A stretch of 64,000 nt of DNA, taken from assembly GCF_013344685.1 (NCBI RefSeq), contig NZ_CP050138.1:1-64000 (forward strand). Direction: 5' to 3'. Source of the stretch: Sphingomonas sp. CL5.1. Its GTDB lineage: Bacteria > Pseudomonadota > Alphaproteobacteria > Sphingomonadales > Sphingomonadaceae. Every line of letters starts with the position of its first letter. Position 1 is the stretch's first letter. Under the pieces are notes generated by a model. The model made no database searches, was not told where the DNA came from, and saw only the letters and a list, made by a program, of their open reading frames with translations. Of the stretch, positions 44,514 through 53,158 are shown in pieces. Both the position numbers and the translations under genes were made by a program.

Positions 44514-46060
44514 GCCGCCTCGGTCCGCTGGAATGGGTTTTCGACATAGGCGCAGGAGTCCGATAGACGCTTGAGCAGCCCAAGGCTCGCAAGCCGTTCT
44601 TCGAGCCGCCTGGCATTGTCGGAGAAGTCCTCCTGATCGGCATTCCCGCTCGCGATCAGACCGCGCGCCTGCCCATCGCCGATGACGATCCCGTACCGAT
44701 CGTAAAGGCGCGCAAGGAAGTCCTTGAACTCGATACGACGGTCGACACAGGCGACGACCAGCGTCTTGAGCAGGCGGTCAGTTGGCGCATAGCGAACGCG
44801 GCGGCTTGAGCGGCGCGACGATAGCCCAATCGCGCGTGCCCAAGTCGCATGAACCTTGCCGACATGCTGTTTGTGGCGCGTGACGGCACGATCGATCAGC
44901 TTTGTGACCAACTTGTCGGGCGCGCCCGCAATATCTTCGCTATCGTCCGGATCGGGCCAGTCGAAGGCTTTCTTGAGAATTTCCGCCGCGTTGAGCAGCG
45001 GCTCGTCCGACGCAACGGCGGCCTGCCACTCGGGCGTCTCGGTCGCAGCGCGAATGTACCGTTCGAGTGCTTGTTGCGGGAGCATATTATTGTGCTGAAA
45101 AGAGTCGGCCGAAAGATCGCGCACAACCGACTTCTTCGGAGAAACGATCTCGCACACGATTGTGATCGGGTCGCGGTCGAGCACCTCGCGCGAGCGGTCG
45201 AGCTGGTAGAGGATCATGTTGAGACCAGTGACCGACACCAGGTGGGGAATTGCGTCATAGGCAGGGATGGGCAAGGCGAGAATTGCCAGCCAATCCTCTG
45301 TCAGCCGGTCGAAGATCGGATGGGTCGAGCAAGGGAGGAATGCCCCCCCGCGCTCGGCACGGGCCAATTGCGGTTCGCCCTGCAGCGCACGCACCATGCC
45401 GTCATAGGGCGCCGCATTTTCAAGGAAGCGCTCGACCAGCTTGCTGCGTAACTCGGCGGAACGGCTGCTCCGGCACAGCATCAAGTAGAGGATTTCCCCG
45501 GTACGCGCGAAGAAGCGGCGGTCGGTCGAAATGCCGCCCTTCGCGCTGACGCTGACGTCCTCGTAAAGCGCGTTGGGGCCGAAGGGGAAGACGAACTTGG
45601 AACTCCAGCGCTTATTGCTGGTCCCTTCGATGGCCGAACCCTGGAGGAATTTCACGACCGCAGCGAAGTCTTGAAACTGCTCGAAACGCTCACGCAGATA
45701 AGAAAAATCGGGATGCTCAAGGCCGCCCGCGCTCTGCGCCATTTTCTCGAGCCAAAGTGCCCAGGCCGCCTCGTCGGAGCGGGTCTCGGCCTCGACCGTC
45801 ATAATGTGCGGGTTGTTGAAGATGAGATTGCGCAGCTTCAGCTGCACCTGCGGCCGGTAGGAAAGGCTGTTGAGGGCACCCTCATCAAGTGCTCGGCCGG
45901 AGTTATGCTCGGCCAGCAGCACCGTGAGAAACTCCATGAAGGTGAGCCAAGGCGATTGCTCGTCATGGAGACGATGACCCCAGATCGCCTCATCCACCCA
46001 CATTTGCGGGCCGGACTTGTCCTCAAACAGGACCGGGCGGTTCAGAATTTCCATGCTCAT
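44510..46060 (-). CDS. sspG: SspG candidate, middle gene of the restriction operon
   Basis: A 516-aa soluble protein without a catalytic motif I can identify. Visible are an N-terminal EDKSGPQMWVDEAIWGHRLH, then FPFGPNALYEDVSVSAKGGI, RFFARTGEILYLMLCRSS and a basic C-terminal third (LSSRRSSRRVRYAPTDRLLK). These resemble the DndG-like middle protein of phosphorothioate restriction modules. It overlaps both neighbours by 4 bp (ATGA), so the three gene products are made together. The assignment rests on position between an F-like ATPase and an H-like motor. Confidence 0.65.
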   Translation of the reverse strand: MSMEILNRPVLFEDKSGPQMWVDEAIWGHRLHDEQSPWLTFMEFLTVLLAEHNSGRALDEGALNSLSYRPQVQLKLRNLIFNNPHIMTVEAETRSDEAAWALWLEKMAQSAGGLEHPDFSYLRERFEQFQDFAAVVKFLQGSAIEGTSNKRWSSKFVFPFGPNALYEDVSVSAKGGISTDRRFFARTGEILYLMLCRSSRSAELRSKLVERFLENAAPYDGMVRALQGEPQLARAERGGAFLPCSTHPIFDRLTEDWLAILALPIPAYDAIPHLVSVTGLNMILYQLDRSREVLDRDPITIVCEIVSPKKSVVRDLSADSFQHNNMLPQQALERYIRAATETPEWQAAVASDEPLLNAAEILKKAFDWPDPDDSEDIAGAPDKLVTKLIDRAVTRHKQHVGKVHATWARAIGLSSRRSSRRVRYAPTDRLLKTLVVACVDRRIEFKDFLARLYDRYGIVIGDGQARGLIASGNADQEDFSDNARRLEERLASLGLLKRLSDSCAYVENPFQRTEAA

Positions 46061-47820
46061 GCCCGCACCATCACGCGGCGCTGGATGGCACGCCCGTCTC
46101 CCCCAAGTTCGATGAAACGCAAAACAAGCTCGCCATCGACCGCCTGATCATCGCCATCCAGTTCCCGTCGCTTCTCGGTCTCGCGCAGCAGGCGCGCCTT
46201 GAACGCGAGCAGATCCTCATGGCATTCGAGCGAAAAGCTGCTGGGAAGCGCGCCTTCCGCGACGCGACCCAGAAATTCGAACCGCGTCGGTGAGAGCGCC
46301 AGCACCACCAGTGGGATCTCGTTTCCACGAACGAGGCGGACCGACACGCCAAACCCACCGGCACCGTCCGCGACAAGATTGACTTCCTCTCCCGCGGCGC
46401 GAGGGACGGAGATCAACTCATCCAGCAAGGGGCTGCGTTTTGATTGCGAATAGCTCCCCGACGTAGCCAGGACGAGCTCATCCTGATTCTGGACGAGCAT
46501 GCCGGTGAAGATGCGATTGAGCCCTCGCACGACCTGACCCAGGGCCTGTCTCGGCAGCGCTTGCTTCGCTGCGAGCTTATCGGCCACCTCGAGAAAGAGC
46601 CCTGCAAAACGAAACACCGTCAGATCCCAGAGCTGATAACTCTCGGCCAGGGCATCGGGCAGCGTGAAGAAGAGCCGCTGTCGTTGAGCCCGTAAGGCCG
46701 CGAGGAATTGGCTCCGATCGGTTCCCTCATCGCCTTCCAGATACGCGCGCTGAGCCTGCGCGAAAGCGGGCGTGGCGCCGTATATCGGATCGCTCAAAAC
46801 GAGGGCGGCATAGGGTTCGGCTTGGGCCGGATCGTCAGCGCCATAGACCAGAAGGTTGTCGACCCGATTGCTGGTTTCGGCCCCAATCCCAAAGAGGTTG
46901 AGCTTTTTAAACAGCTCGGTCTTCTCCGCGCGGCTCTGCTTGAGATTCTCGCCGAAGATGTTCCGGTAGACACTGGCGAGATCGGCGCGTCCGCTTTGCT
47001 GAATGCCGGGCACATCGGCGCAAGACATGAGTCCGTCGCGCGCTGCCGGGTGCCCGAGCAGGCTGTTGGCAACCAAAGCAAGGAGCTGGCGCACGGGAAA
47101 GTGGCCGCCATTGCGCTCGCTCAGTTCGATCAGCGCGGTGAGGCGGCGCTGGAACGGGTCGCTCTCTTCCTCCGCCATAAGCCTGCGGCGATTTTCGAGG
47201 ATCGGACAAACCTGACCCTCGGCTTGTGAAGGGCAACTCGCACAGCCAACCCATCCCTCATGGGTCGTGATTGCTTCGATGATGTCAGCCGTCATCTTGG
47301 CGGCAGGCGCGCGGCTCAGATCCTTCAGTTCCAGCCGCATTCCGACATCAGAGGTCTTCCCGACGACGAGCAGATCCTCGACCACTGTCGCTAGGCGTTT
47401 GACGGTGGGGGTGTCGGGCGCTGTCTTGAGCTTCTCCAGCAGCTGACCGTGATTGGCCGCGAGCAGGTAAAATGTCGATGATGCCGGATCGATTACGTCG
47501 CGCGCGAAAGCCTCGATGAGCTCGGCACCTTCATCGTCCATCAACTCGCTCAGATCCTTGACGATCACGAGCGTCCGACCTTCGAGGGCAAGCCGCTGGA
47601 TCTTCGCACCCTGGTTCCAAACCGCAGCGTCGCCGCCCAGCGCAATCCAAACTTCGCGGCAATGATAGGTTTTGCCGTCGCCAGCGGTGCCGGTGATGAT
47701 CTGCGAGAGAGGGGTGTCGCTTTGAAAATTGTCGAGCAAGGCCGGGAGAAACTGCGCCGGGAGCGTAATCGGCGTGATCTTGTGCCGCTTCAGAGCCCGC
47801 TGAATCGATTCATCATACAT
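46057..47820 (-). CDS. sspF: SspF candidate, P-loop protein with Cys cluster
   Basis: A protein of about 587 aa. Walker A is TGTAGDGKTYH (about 43-53), with a Walker B-like TLVIVKDLSELMDDEG further on. A CASC-x7-C cluster near residues 195-206 (GWVGCASCPSQAEGQVCP) probably binds zinc. The first gene of the known F-G-H phosphorothioate restriction operons is a P-loop protein of this type. I place the start at ATG 47820 (MYDESIQRALKRH); the frame is open to 48036, but that part is low-quality sequence. No clear ribosome site is seen, so the start is uncertain. Confidence 0.68.
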   Translation of the reverse strand: MYDESIQRALKRHKITPITLPAQFLPALLDNFQSDTPLSQIITGTAGDGKTYHCREVWIALGGDAAVWNQGAKIQRLALEGRTLVIVKDLSELMDDEGAELIEAFARDVIDPASSTFYLLAANHGQLLEKLKTAPDTPTVKRLATVVEDLLVVGKTSDVGMRLELKDLSRAPAAKMTADIIEAITTHEGWVGCASCPSQAEGQVCPILENRRRLMAEEESDPFQRRLTALIELSERNGGHFPVRQLLALVANSLLGHPAARDGLMSCADVPGIQQSGRADLASVYRNIFGENLKQSRAEKTELFKKLNLFGIGAETSNRVDNLLVYGADDPAQAEPYAALVLSDPIYGATPAFAQAQRAYLEGDEGTDRSQFLAALRAQRQRLFFTLPDALAESYQLWDLTVFRFAGLFLEVADKLAAKQALPRQALGQVVRGLNRIFTGMLVQNQDELVLATSGSYSQSKRSPLLDELISVPRAAGEEVNLVADGAGGFGVSVRLVRGNEIPLVVLALSPTRFEFLGRVAEGALPSSFSLECHEDLLAFKARLLRETEKRRELDGDDQAVDGELVLRFIELGGDGRAIQRRVMVRA

Positions 47821-48273
47821 GTTGTCGTTGGTAGGAATGGGGCCATAATTCCGTAGGAATCGAACCCAAGTCGCTGTTGACGATGTTTCCGACAAACCTA
47901 TCCCCCCAAACCTGCTCCCACCTCCTAAGGCATACGGTCGAGAGCGCAAAGGAGAGACGTGCGAATATCTCGATTGGCTGTGCGCCGATAGCAGGGCATA
48001 CGCCCCAAGATCAAACAGAACGGCAATGAATTGCAAGCTGCGTTTGTAATCGTCGCCGCAGCTTAGTCGCCCGCCTAAGCTTTATGACGGCGAAAATCGC
48101 TACTCAAGCATAGAATTGGATAGCCGACATGCAGTAGTTTAAGGCAATATTCGGTCGCCAACTGGCCGGGCTGGGTCGATGGCTGCCGCGCAAAAGGCCT
48201 GTTGCCCGCTTACATTGTTGTCTCGACGAAGACCGACCCGATTTGGCTTACCATCTTATTAACTAGCCACTTG
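47821..48273. other. Intergenic stretch between sspF and the relaxase gene
   Basis: About 450 bp of lower GC content without a convincing gene. The + frame at 48202-48594 overlaps the relaxase gene and is a shadow. The sspF promoter must lie here. The direct repeat TAGGAAT occurs twice near 47832 and 47854. I see no RNA gene. Confidence 0.5.
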
Positions 48274-49413
48274 CTAACGATCGCGGTCCCGAGGCTTTCG
48301 TTCAATCGGGATCGGCGTTTGGCCTTCAGCAACATCTTTATCGGTGTCGCGCGAACGACTGCCCGCCGAACCCTTCGCCCGATCTGCCATCATGATCTCC
48401 CGCGCCCGCTCCAACCGCCGCGACACCGCCGCCGGCATATCGGCCACGAACCCTGCGATATCCTCTGCCAGCGCGCGATCCTCGTCCTTCCCGGTTGCCG
48501 CCAGCGCTGCCGCGGCCTCTGCGTAAGCCCCCCGGATCTGCTTCTGGCGGCCGAGCGCCAGCACGTCCTCCACTCGCCGCTCCGGATTCTGTGACCGTGC
48601 AAACGCCTGCGCGCGCTCTTCGATCAGCCGGTTGAGATCCAAATCCCTCCCCTGCCCCGCTGTCCGTGCCTCCAGATGGTGCGCCGGCGAGCGCACCCGC
48701 TTCTGGACGTGGCCGCGCGCGCGGCGCGGCGTCGCTTCGGCGGCGATACCGCGCTGGCGCAATTCATGGGCGAAGCTTTCGCGCCAATGATGAAGGTCGG
48801 CCTTGCGCGGATTGAACCGCGCCCCGTCCGCACCCTGAGTCGCGACGGTCAGATGGACATGGGCGTGAGCGGTGTCGGTGTGGAGCGCCACCATATAGCT
48901 GAACTGCCCTTCAAACTCGACGCGCGCGAACGCGTGGACGGCATCATGGATGGTCGCGGCATCGGTTGTACCGCCGGGCATCGACAACACCATCGACATC
49001 GAGGTCGGACGGTCTTTGCCATGCGCGTTCATCGCCTGATCGAGCATGTCCCAGTCGGCGGCAATCGCCTTCAACCGCTTCTCATCGGTGATGATCTCGC
49101 CCTCGCTGCTGCGAACCTCAAGCTTCCCATGCCGCGAGATATAGCCAAAATGCTCGGCAAGATGCCTGGCGCCACGCTGTTTGCCCGAGATCTTGACCAT
49201 GACCTCTGGGGCCTTGCGCACGATCCGCTCAAGCTTGGCGCGCGCCTCGGCCGGCGACAACATCGGCGCAGCGGCGCTTCCGCCCCTGCCCTTGCCACCG
49301 CCAGAACGGATCCGCAGCGTCCCCCCGCGCAGGCTGCGCTTGCCCCCGGTCGGCGGTCGCCAGGCTTCCATCAGACTGGGGAGCGGCAGGACGCCATCAT
49401 CATCCTCAGTCAT
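48274..49413 (-). CDS. Relaxase (VirD2-like, HUH type)
   Basis: A 379-aa DNA relaxase that nicks oriT and pilots the strand. The catalytic Tyr is probably in HFGYISRHG (about residue 91). The metal-binding three-His motif is HTDTAHAHVHLTV (about 176-188). It is preceded by SMSMVLSMPGGT. The C-terminal third is a basic, helical tail (RRLERAREIMMADRAKG). The start overlaps the mobC gene by 8 bp, so the two are co-expressed. Confidence 0.87.
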   Translation of the reverse strand: MTEDDDGVLPLPSLMEAWRPPTGGKRSLRGGTLRIRSGGGKGRGGSAAAPMLSPAEARAKLERIVRKAPEVMVKISGKQRGARHLAEHFGYISRHGKLEVRSSEGEIITDEKRLKAIAADWDMLDQAMNAHGKDRPTSMSMVLSMPGGTTDAATIHDAVHAFARVEFEGQFSYMVALHTDTAHAHVHLTVATQGADGARFNPRKADLHHWRESFAHELRQRGIAAEATPRRARGHVQKRVRSPAHHLEARTAGQGRDLDLNRLIEERAQAFARSQNPERRVEDVLALGRQKQIRGAYAEAAAALAATGKDEDRALAEDIAGFVADMPAAVSRRLERAREIMMADRAKGSAGSRSRDTDKDVAEGQTPIPIERKPRDRDR

Positions 49414-49942
49414 CGGGCGTATCCCAATAGGTCAGGTCCCCTTTGAGAGCGTGGCCAAGCGCGCGCAGCTGGTCGGCCACCTCGTCGCGGAAGGAGGCGA
49501 CGCGCGCGGCCTCGCGCGCCAGATCGAGACGCGAATCCACCATGGTCGCGGCATGAAGGGCATGGACCGCCTGGTTGAGATTGATGCCGATCCGGTTGAG
49601 CTCGCGCCAGGACTGCGCGATCTGTACCCGGTCGGCGCGCGGTGGAAGCGGATGTGTATGAAGCCGCCGACGCAACAGCATGACGAGCCATTCGGTCCGT
49701 TTTAGCCCGCGCGCATCGGCAGCCGCATCGAGCCGCTCAATATCCTCCCGCAACAGCCGAAGCTGCAGCCGGTCAGTCGTGCGGGTCCGAGGCGAAGCCG
49801 TCTCACTCGACCTGTCCCCGGCGTCCTCAAGCGCATCGTCGATCAGCTTGCGCAGGAGCGCTGAGCGACCGCCGGCGGCAGTCGCCCTAGCATCGAAGCG
49901 CGCCGCGAGATCATCGGGCAGACGGAGGCCAAAAAACGCCAC
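49406..49942 (-). CDS. mobC: MobC-like relaxosome accessory protein
   Basis: A 178-aa protein with a ribbon-helix-helix-like N-terminus (FFGLRLPDDLAARFDARA) and a MobC signature in the second half (SWRELNRIGINLNQAVHALH). Such proteins bind oriT and help the relaxase melt the DNA. It is the first gene of the mob operon, and a palindrome at 49954 lies 11 bp upstream of its start, which fits autoregulation. Confidence 0.83.
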   Translation of the reverse strand: MAFFGLRLPDDLAARFDARATAAGGRSALLRKLIDDALEDAGDRSSETASPRTRTTDRLQLRLLREDIERLDAAADARGLKRTEWLVMLLRRRLHTHPLPPRADRVQIAQSWRELNRIGINLNQAVHALHAATMVDSRLDLAREAARVASFRDEVADQLRALGHALKGDLTYWDTPDD

Positions 49943-49953
49943 ACCCCATTGCT

Positions 49954-49966
49954 ATTGTTTAACAAT
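49954..49966. promoter_or_regulatory. Palindrome upstream of mobC; oriT-side region
   Basis: A 13-bp palindrome (ATTGTT-T-AACAAT) lies 12 bp upstream of the mobC start. A ribbon-helix-helix protein such as MobC could bind here. The stretch 49967-50128 between it and the par terminator is the best place for oriT in this window, but I cannot point to a nick site. Confidence 0.45.
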
Positions 49967-50011
49967 GACGGCGCCAAGCCTATCCGGCCCTCACCTAAAA
50001 CCACTCGTCTT

Positions 50012-50031
50012 ATAGTCTGCTCAAGCAGACT
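50012..50031. repeat. Candidate parS site, copy 1
   Basis: The 20-mer ATAGTCTGCTCAAGCAGACT contains an 8+8-bp palindrome (AGTCTGCT / AGCAGACT). The identical 20-mer occurs at 52264-52283. The two copies flank the parAB genes, which is where ParB-binding centromere sites are found. Confidence 0.68.
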
Positions 50032-50128
50032 CCGCCCGTCTTCTAGCCAGGCATCTCACCCGACCTGACATCTACAGAAAAGCAGAATATTTCCGAGCGA
50101 TCCAATCCGCCCGATCCGCGAAAATGAA

Positions 50129-50163
50129 GACAGCCACGCCCCTGAAGAAGGGACGCGGCTGTC
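50129..50163 (-). terminator. Terminator of the parAB operon
   Basis: Arms GACAGCC and GGCTGTC, continued inward by CG/CG and CCC/GGG pairs, form a strong hairpin with a 7-nt loop. On the - strand it is followed by a T-rich stretch (TTCATTTT), as expected for intrinsic termination after parB. Confidence 0.6.
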
Positions 50164-50234
50164 AAAATTGTGTGAAAAGCTCGATCGTTTCTACGCGGAG
50201 TGAGGGGTGAACGAGTGAGCGCCCCGCCGATGGT

Positions 50235-51173
50235 TTACCCCATAACGATATCGGCAACGGGCGCTTCGATCTCCTCGCCGTCGTCGAACACCACCCGGAC
50301 CCGCTCGGGCAAGACCAAACGTCCTGTCCGCCCGCCCAATGTCACCCGAACCGCATCAAGGGGCCGGGGCTGCAAAGACACCTCCGTGCCGAACATCGAC
50401 CGCAAACCGGCCCCGGCACGCACCGGCCTGCTTGGCGCAGCGCGCTCGGTGCCCTGCCCATTCGACTGGGCAGGCACGTCACTCAATCCGGTATCAGGCA
50501 GAGCCTCGGATGCCTTGAGCCCTGCGATGAACCGGCCGCCCTCCGCCAGGGTCACGCTCTCGTCGCCGAGCCGCTCGACATAGGCGCGCACCGCGTCGCC
50601 ATGCGTGCGGGCAGCGCGGTGCAGATCGTAAAGCAACCGGATCGGCATCTGATCGATCGCTGCTCGCAACCAGGGCGCCATATCGGCACAAGCGGCGTAG
50701 AGCGATACGAACTGCTTCGACCGGCCGAGCGCGCGGGCGATCTCCGCCTGGGTGACGCCGGCCGCCAGCATCCGTTCGATGCCGGTCGCCAGATCATGCG
50801 GGGTCAGACCCGCTCGCTGATCATTCTCGACGATCTGGTCGGCGAGCGTGTCGGCCCGGTTCACCACCGCCATCACGATCGCCGGAATAGTCTCGCGCCC
50901 CGCAAGGCGCGATGCCCGATAGCGCCGCTCGCCGACGCGGATGACATGAAGCCCGTCCCCATTTTTCGGGGCGACGATGATCGGCTGCAGGACGCCGCGC
51001 GCCGCGATCGAAGCGGCAAGATCCTTGAGCTCGGTCTCGTCGAACACGCGCCGTGGGTTTTCGGGGTCGGCGATGATCCAGTCGAGCGGCAGATCCTCGA
51101 CGCGCCGCGCACTGTCGTGGAGACCGACAAGCAGCCCGAACTCTTCGGCGCGCTGATCGAACTTGCCCATCAC
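50235..51173 (-). CDS. parB: ParB/RepB/Spo0J-family partition protein
   Basis: A 312-aa centromere-binding protein. Box I is ASIAARGVLQPIIVAPK, box II is HVIRVGERRYRASRLAG, and the helix-turn-helix is GVTQAEIARALGRSKQFVSLYAAC. It overlaps parA by 4 bp. The C-terminus (LPERVRVVFDDGEEIEAPV) resembles a small beta-domain. The two flanking palindromes at 50012 and 52264 are its probable binding sites. Confidence 0.9.
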   Translation of the reverse strand: MMGKFDQRAEEFGLLVGLHDSARRVEDLPLDWIIADPENPRRVFDETELKDLAASIAARGVLQPIIVAPKNGDGLHVIRVGERRYRASRLAGRETIPAIVMAVVNRADTLADQIVENDQRAGLTPHDLATGIERMLAAGVTQAEIARALGRSKQFVSLYAACADMAPWLRAAIDQMPIRLLYDLHRAARTHGDAVRAYVERLGDESVTLAEGGRFIAGLKASEALPDTGLSDVPAQSNGQGTERAAPSRPVRAGAGLRSMFGTEVSLQPRPLDAVRVTLGGRTGRLVLPERVRVVFDDGEEIEAPVADIVMG

Positions 51174-51934
51174 GCCGCACTCAGGCGACGGTCATCCATC
51201 CGGCGAACGATCTCGGCCAGGATCGGACGGATTTCGTCGGCCGCCGCTTTCGCGCCGCTGCCGGTTTCGCGCCAGACCGGATGATGCTGTTCGGCCGAAT
51301 GCTTGTAGGTCGGTCGGGCCTTGATGAAGGCAGGAAACATCAGTTTCTCGCCGACGGCGCGGGCGAGCTTGACCGCATTGTCCATTTCGCGCCGGTCGAA
51401 CGGATTGACCATCGAGGGCAACAGCCCGAGAAAATCGACTTTGCGCCCGCCTCTCGCCCCTTCCGCTTTTTTGAGCGCGGTGAGCAGCATCTTGGCGCAC
51501 TCGATCGAATCCTCGGCGACCTGAACCGGCGCGATCACCGCGTCGGCCACCGCCATCGCGCTCAAGGTGAGCTCATCCCATTTGGGACCGGTGTCGATGA
51601 CGATATGATCGAAATGGGCACCAAGCGCGGGAAACCGGCCGAGGAAATCGCGGACGTCCGCGGCTGCCTTGACCATCTGCAAGCGCGGATCGGCGGCGAA
51701 AACCGTGATGCCGGGCGCATCGCTCAGGTCGAGCCGCGCCTCGGGATCGAACAGGTCCGCTGCGAACCACCCGGTCCGCTCGCTGGCGAGCCGGCGCGTG
51801 GAACTGCCCTGCGGATCGAGGTCGAGAAACGCGACCCGGTTGCCGCCTTGCTCGGCAAGATACCAGGCAAGGTGCGTTGCGAGAAAGGTCTTGCCGACCC
51901 CGCCCTTGAGCAGGCTGACGACGATCGTTCGCAT
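51170..51934 (-). CDS. parA: ParA-family partition ATPase
   Basis: A 254-aa Walker-type ATPase with the deviant Walker A KGGVGKTFLATHLAWYLAE close to the N-terminus, motif GNRVAFLDLDPQGSSTR, and HFDHIVIDTGPKWDELTLSA. It has no N-terminal DNA-binding domain, so it is the small ParA type and regulation would fall to ParB or another factor. I prefer ATG 51934; ATG 51958 would add eight residues and overlap the upstream membrane-protein gene by 11 bp. The frame reaching 52276 is a shadow. Confidence 0.9.
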   Translation of the reverse strand: MRTIVVSLLKGGVGKTFLATHLAWYLAEQGGNRVAFLDLDPQGSSTRRLASERTGWFAADLFDPEARLDLSDAPGITVFAADPRLQMVKAAADVRDFLGRFPALGAHFDHIVIDTGPKWDELTLSAMAVADAVIAPVQVAEDSIECAKMLLTALKKAEGARGGRKVDFLGLLPSMVNPFDRREMDNAVKLARAVGEKLMFPAFIKARPTYKHSAEQHHPVWRETGSGAKAAADEIRPILAEIVRRMDDRRLSAA

Positions 51935-51947
51935 CGGCGCCGCGCCG

Positions 51948-52145
51948 TCAGGATTCATAGTCGCGCGGACCATCGCGCAGGTTGCGCTCATAATGCTCGC
52001 GCGACGACCAGTCGCCACCGCCGCCGATGCCGGGTCCGACATAACGGAACAGGTAGACGGTGATGACGAAGCAGACGAATGCGAACAGCAACGCATGGTC
52101 TGGATGACGCGAAAAATAGTCGGCCACGGTGGGTCTCCTTGGCAT
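51948..52145 (-). CDS. Small membrane protein upstream of parA
   Basis: A 65-aa protein with one hydrophobic helix (ALLFAFVCFVITVYLFRYV, about 18-36), a Gly-rich turn (GPGIGGGGDWS) and a charged tail (REHYERNLRDGPRDYES). The ATG at 52145 is preceded by CAAGGAGACC. It is 13 bp upstream of parA and probably co-transcribed. I do not recognise it. Confidence 0.6.
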   Translation of the reverse strand: MPRRPTVADYFSRHPDHALLFAFVCFVITVYLFRYVGPGIGGGGDWSSREHYERNLRDGPRDYES

Positions 52146-52263
52146 GTTCCAGGGAAACCGGTCGGTCCCCTCACCGCGCAGCAAAACGCGGCCGCTCTCG
52201 CCGCGCAGCCTCCCCTCTCGTGCCGGGAGCAAGGCCCGATGGAATGTCTGGGCGGCACCGACG

Positions 52264-52283
52264 ATAGTCTGCTCAAGCAGACT
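52264..52283. repeat. Candidate parS site, copy 2
   Basis: Identical to the 20-mer at 50012-50031 (AGTCTGCT-CA-AGCAGACT core). It lies about 120 bp upstream of the small gene that precedes parA, inside the likely par promoter region. Confidence 0.68.
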
Positions 52284-52291
52284 TTTCGGCT

Positions 52292-52311
52292 ATCCCCCCG
52301 GTCAGGGGGAT
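52292..52311. terminator. GC hairpin next to parS copy 2
   Basis: ATCCCCC and GGGGGAT arms with a 6-nt loop, directly beside the parS candidate. It could end transcription from the 52416-53158 genes (- strand) or help fold the centromere; no clear T-run. Confidence 0.4.
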
Positions 52312-52415
52312 GGCCGGGGTCACCATCGCTCGGTGAGACATTTTGCGCAGCCCGGAGGCAGCTCCAGCGGGCTCGGTTGGCGCGACGCGATCAGCGCTCG
52401 CAGCTGACGCCCTGG

Positions 52416-52709
52416 TCAGTCGGCAGGCTCACGCAACCGCCACTGGTGGACCAGGGCGACGATCTTGTCCTCATAGCCGAGCTGGTCGGGATAGATCGCG
52501 CCGTGATGACCGCCTAGATAGACGAACACGACGGCCATGTCGGCCGCAACTTCGCGGTCGACACCGAACAGGTCGGCAAGATCGAACCCGCCATTGTCCT
52601 GCGCATTCCACCAAGCGAGCAGGAAGTTGGCGGCGCGGCGCGCTTGCCCCGTGTCCGAGGCGGCCAGATCGAAAAGCCGGTCGAGGGCTTGGATGACGGG
52701 CTCGCTCAT
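52416..52709 (-). CDS. Conserved plasmid protein (DUF7673-like)
   Basis: A 97-aa protein starting at ATG 52709. It reads ALDRLFDLAASDTGQARRAA, then NFLLAWWNAQDNGGFDLADL, then VDREVAADMAVVFVYLGGHH. This pattern (DTGQ, FLLAWWNA, GGFD) is that of small plasmid-borne proteins I know as DUF7673; the family name is from memory. Function unknown. The longer frame from 52766 reads through the terminator hairpin and is not used. Confidence 0.65.
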   Translation of the reverse strand: MSEPVIQALDRLFDLAASDTGQARRAANFLLAWWNAQDNGGFDLADLFGVDREVAADMAVVFVYLGGHHGAIYPDQLGYEDKIVALVHQWRLREPAD

Positions 52710-52733
52710 CTGCGAATCCTTTCGGTAAAAGGT

Positions 52734-52754
52734 GGCCCCGACAGGGTCGGGGCC
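52734..52754 (-). terminator. Terminator after the DUF3768 gene
   Basis: A perfect 9-bp stem (GGCCCCGAC / GTCGGGGCC) with a 3-nt loop, 8 bp after the DUF3768 stop. On the - strand CCTTTTACC follows. Confidence 0.6.
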
Positions 52755-52762
52755 ATGATAGC

Positions 52763-53158
52763 TCAATATTCGTGGGTGAGAAGCAGCGTCAGCACGCGGG
52801 TGGTGACTTCCGGATCGGTCGGATCGGGCGATCCATAGGTCAGCGCGCGATCATAATAGTCGATCTTCCAGTACAGGCTTTCGCCGGCAAATTCGAAGCG
52901 CCCGAAATCACGCTCGCCATGGGGATCGACGTCGGGACCAAAGGCGTCATAGTCGCGCACGGTGCGCAGCAATTCGGCGCGACGCTGGAACCCGCGAAAC
53001 AGGCTGGTATCGCCGATCAGCTCGGCGACCCCGGCGGTCATGACCACCTGGTTGACGCCCGGGTTATGGATGGACTGGCGCAGGGCATCATTGAGCCGCG
53101 CGATAGTCGCGACGCGCTGGTCTGCGGATACGGCTTTGTCATTCTGGGGGTCGGCCAT
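52763..53158 (-). CDS. DUF3768 family protein
   Basis: A 131-aa protein starting at ATG 53158. It has VATIARLNDALRQSIHNPGV, then VVMTAGVAELIGDTSLFRGF and, in the second half, DPHGERDFGRFEFAGESLYWKIDYYDRALTYGSPDP. The HGERDFG and WKIDYYD elements are the DUF3768 signature, common on alphaproteobacterial plasmids. Function unknown; a single gene followed by its own terminator. Confidence 0.8.
   Translation of the reverse strand: MADPQNDKAVSADQRVATIARLNDALRQSIHNPGVNQVVMTAGVAELIGDTSLFRGFQRRAELLRTVRDYDAFGPDVDPHGERDFGRFEFAGESLYWKIDYYDRALTYGSPDPTDPEVTTRVLTLLLTHEY

Noticed and set aside
48202..48594. + strand frame of 130 codons overlapping the relaxase 3' end
   Set aside because: Arg-rich shadow of the relaxase C-terminus.
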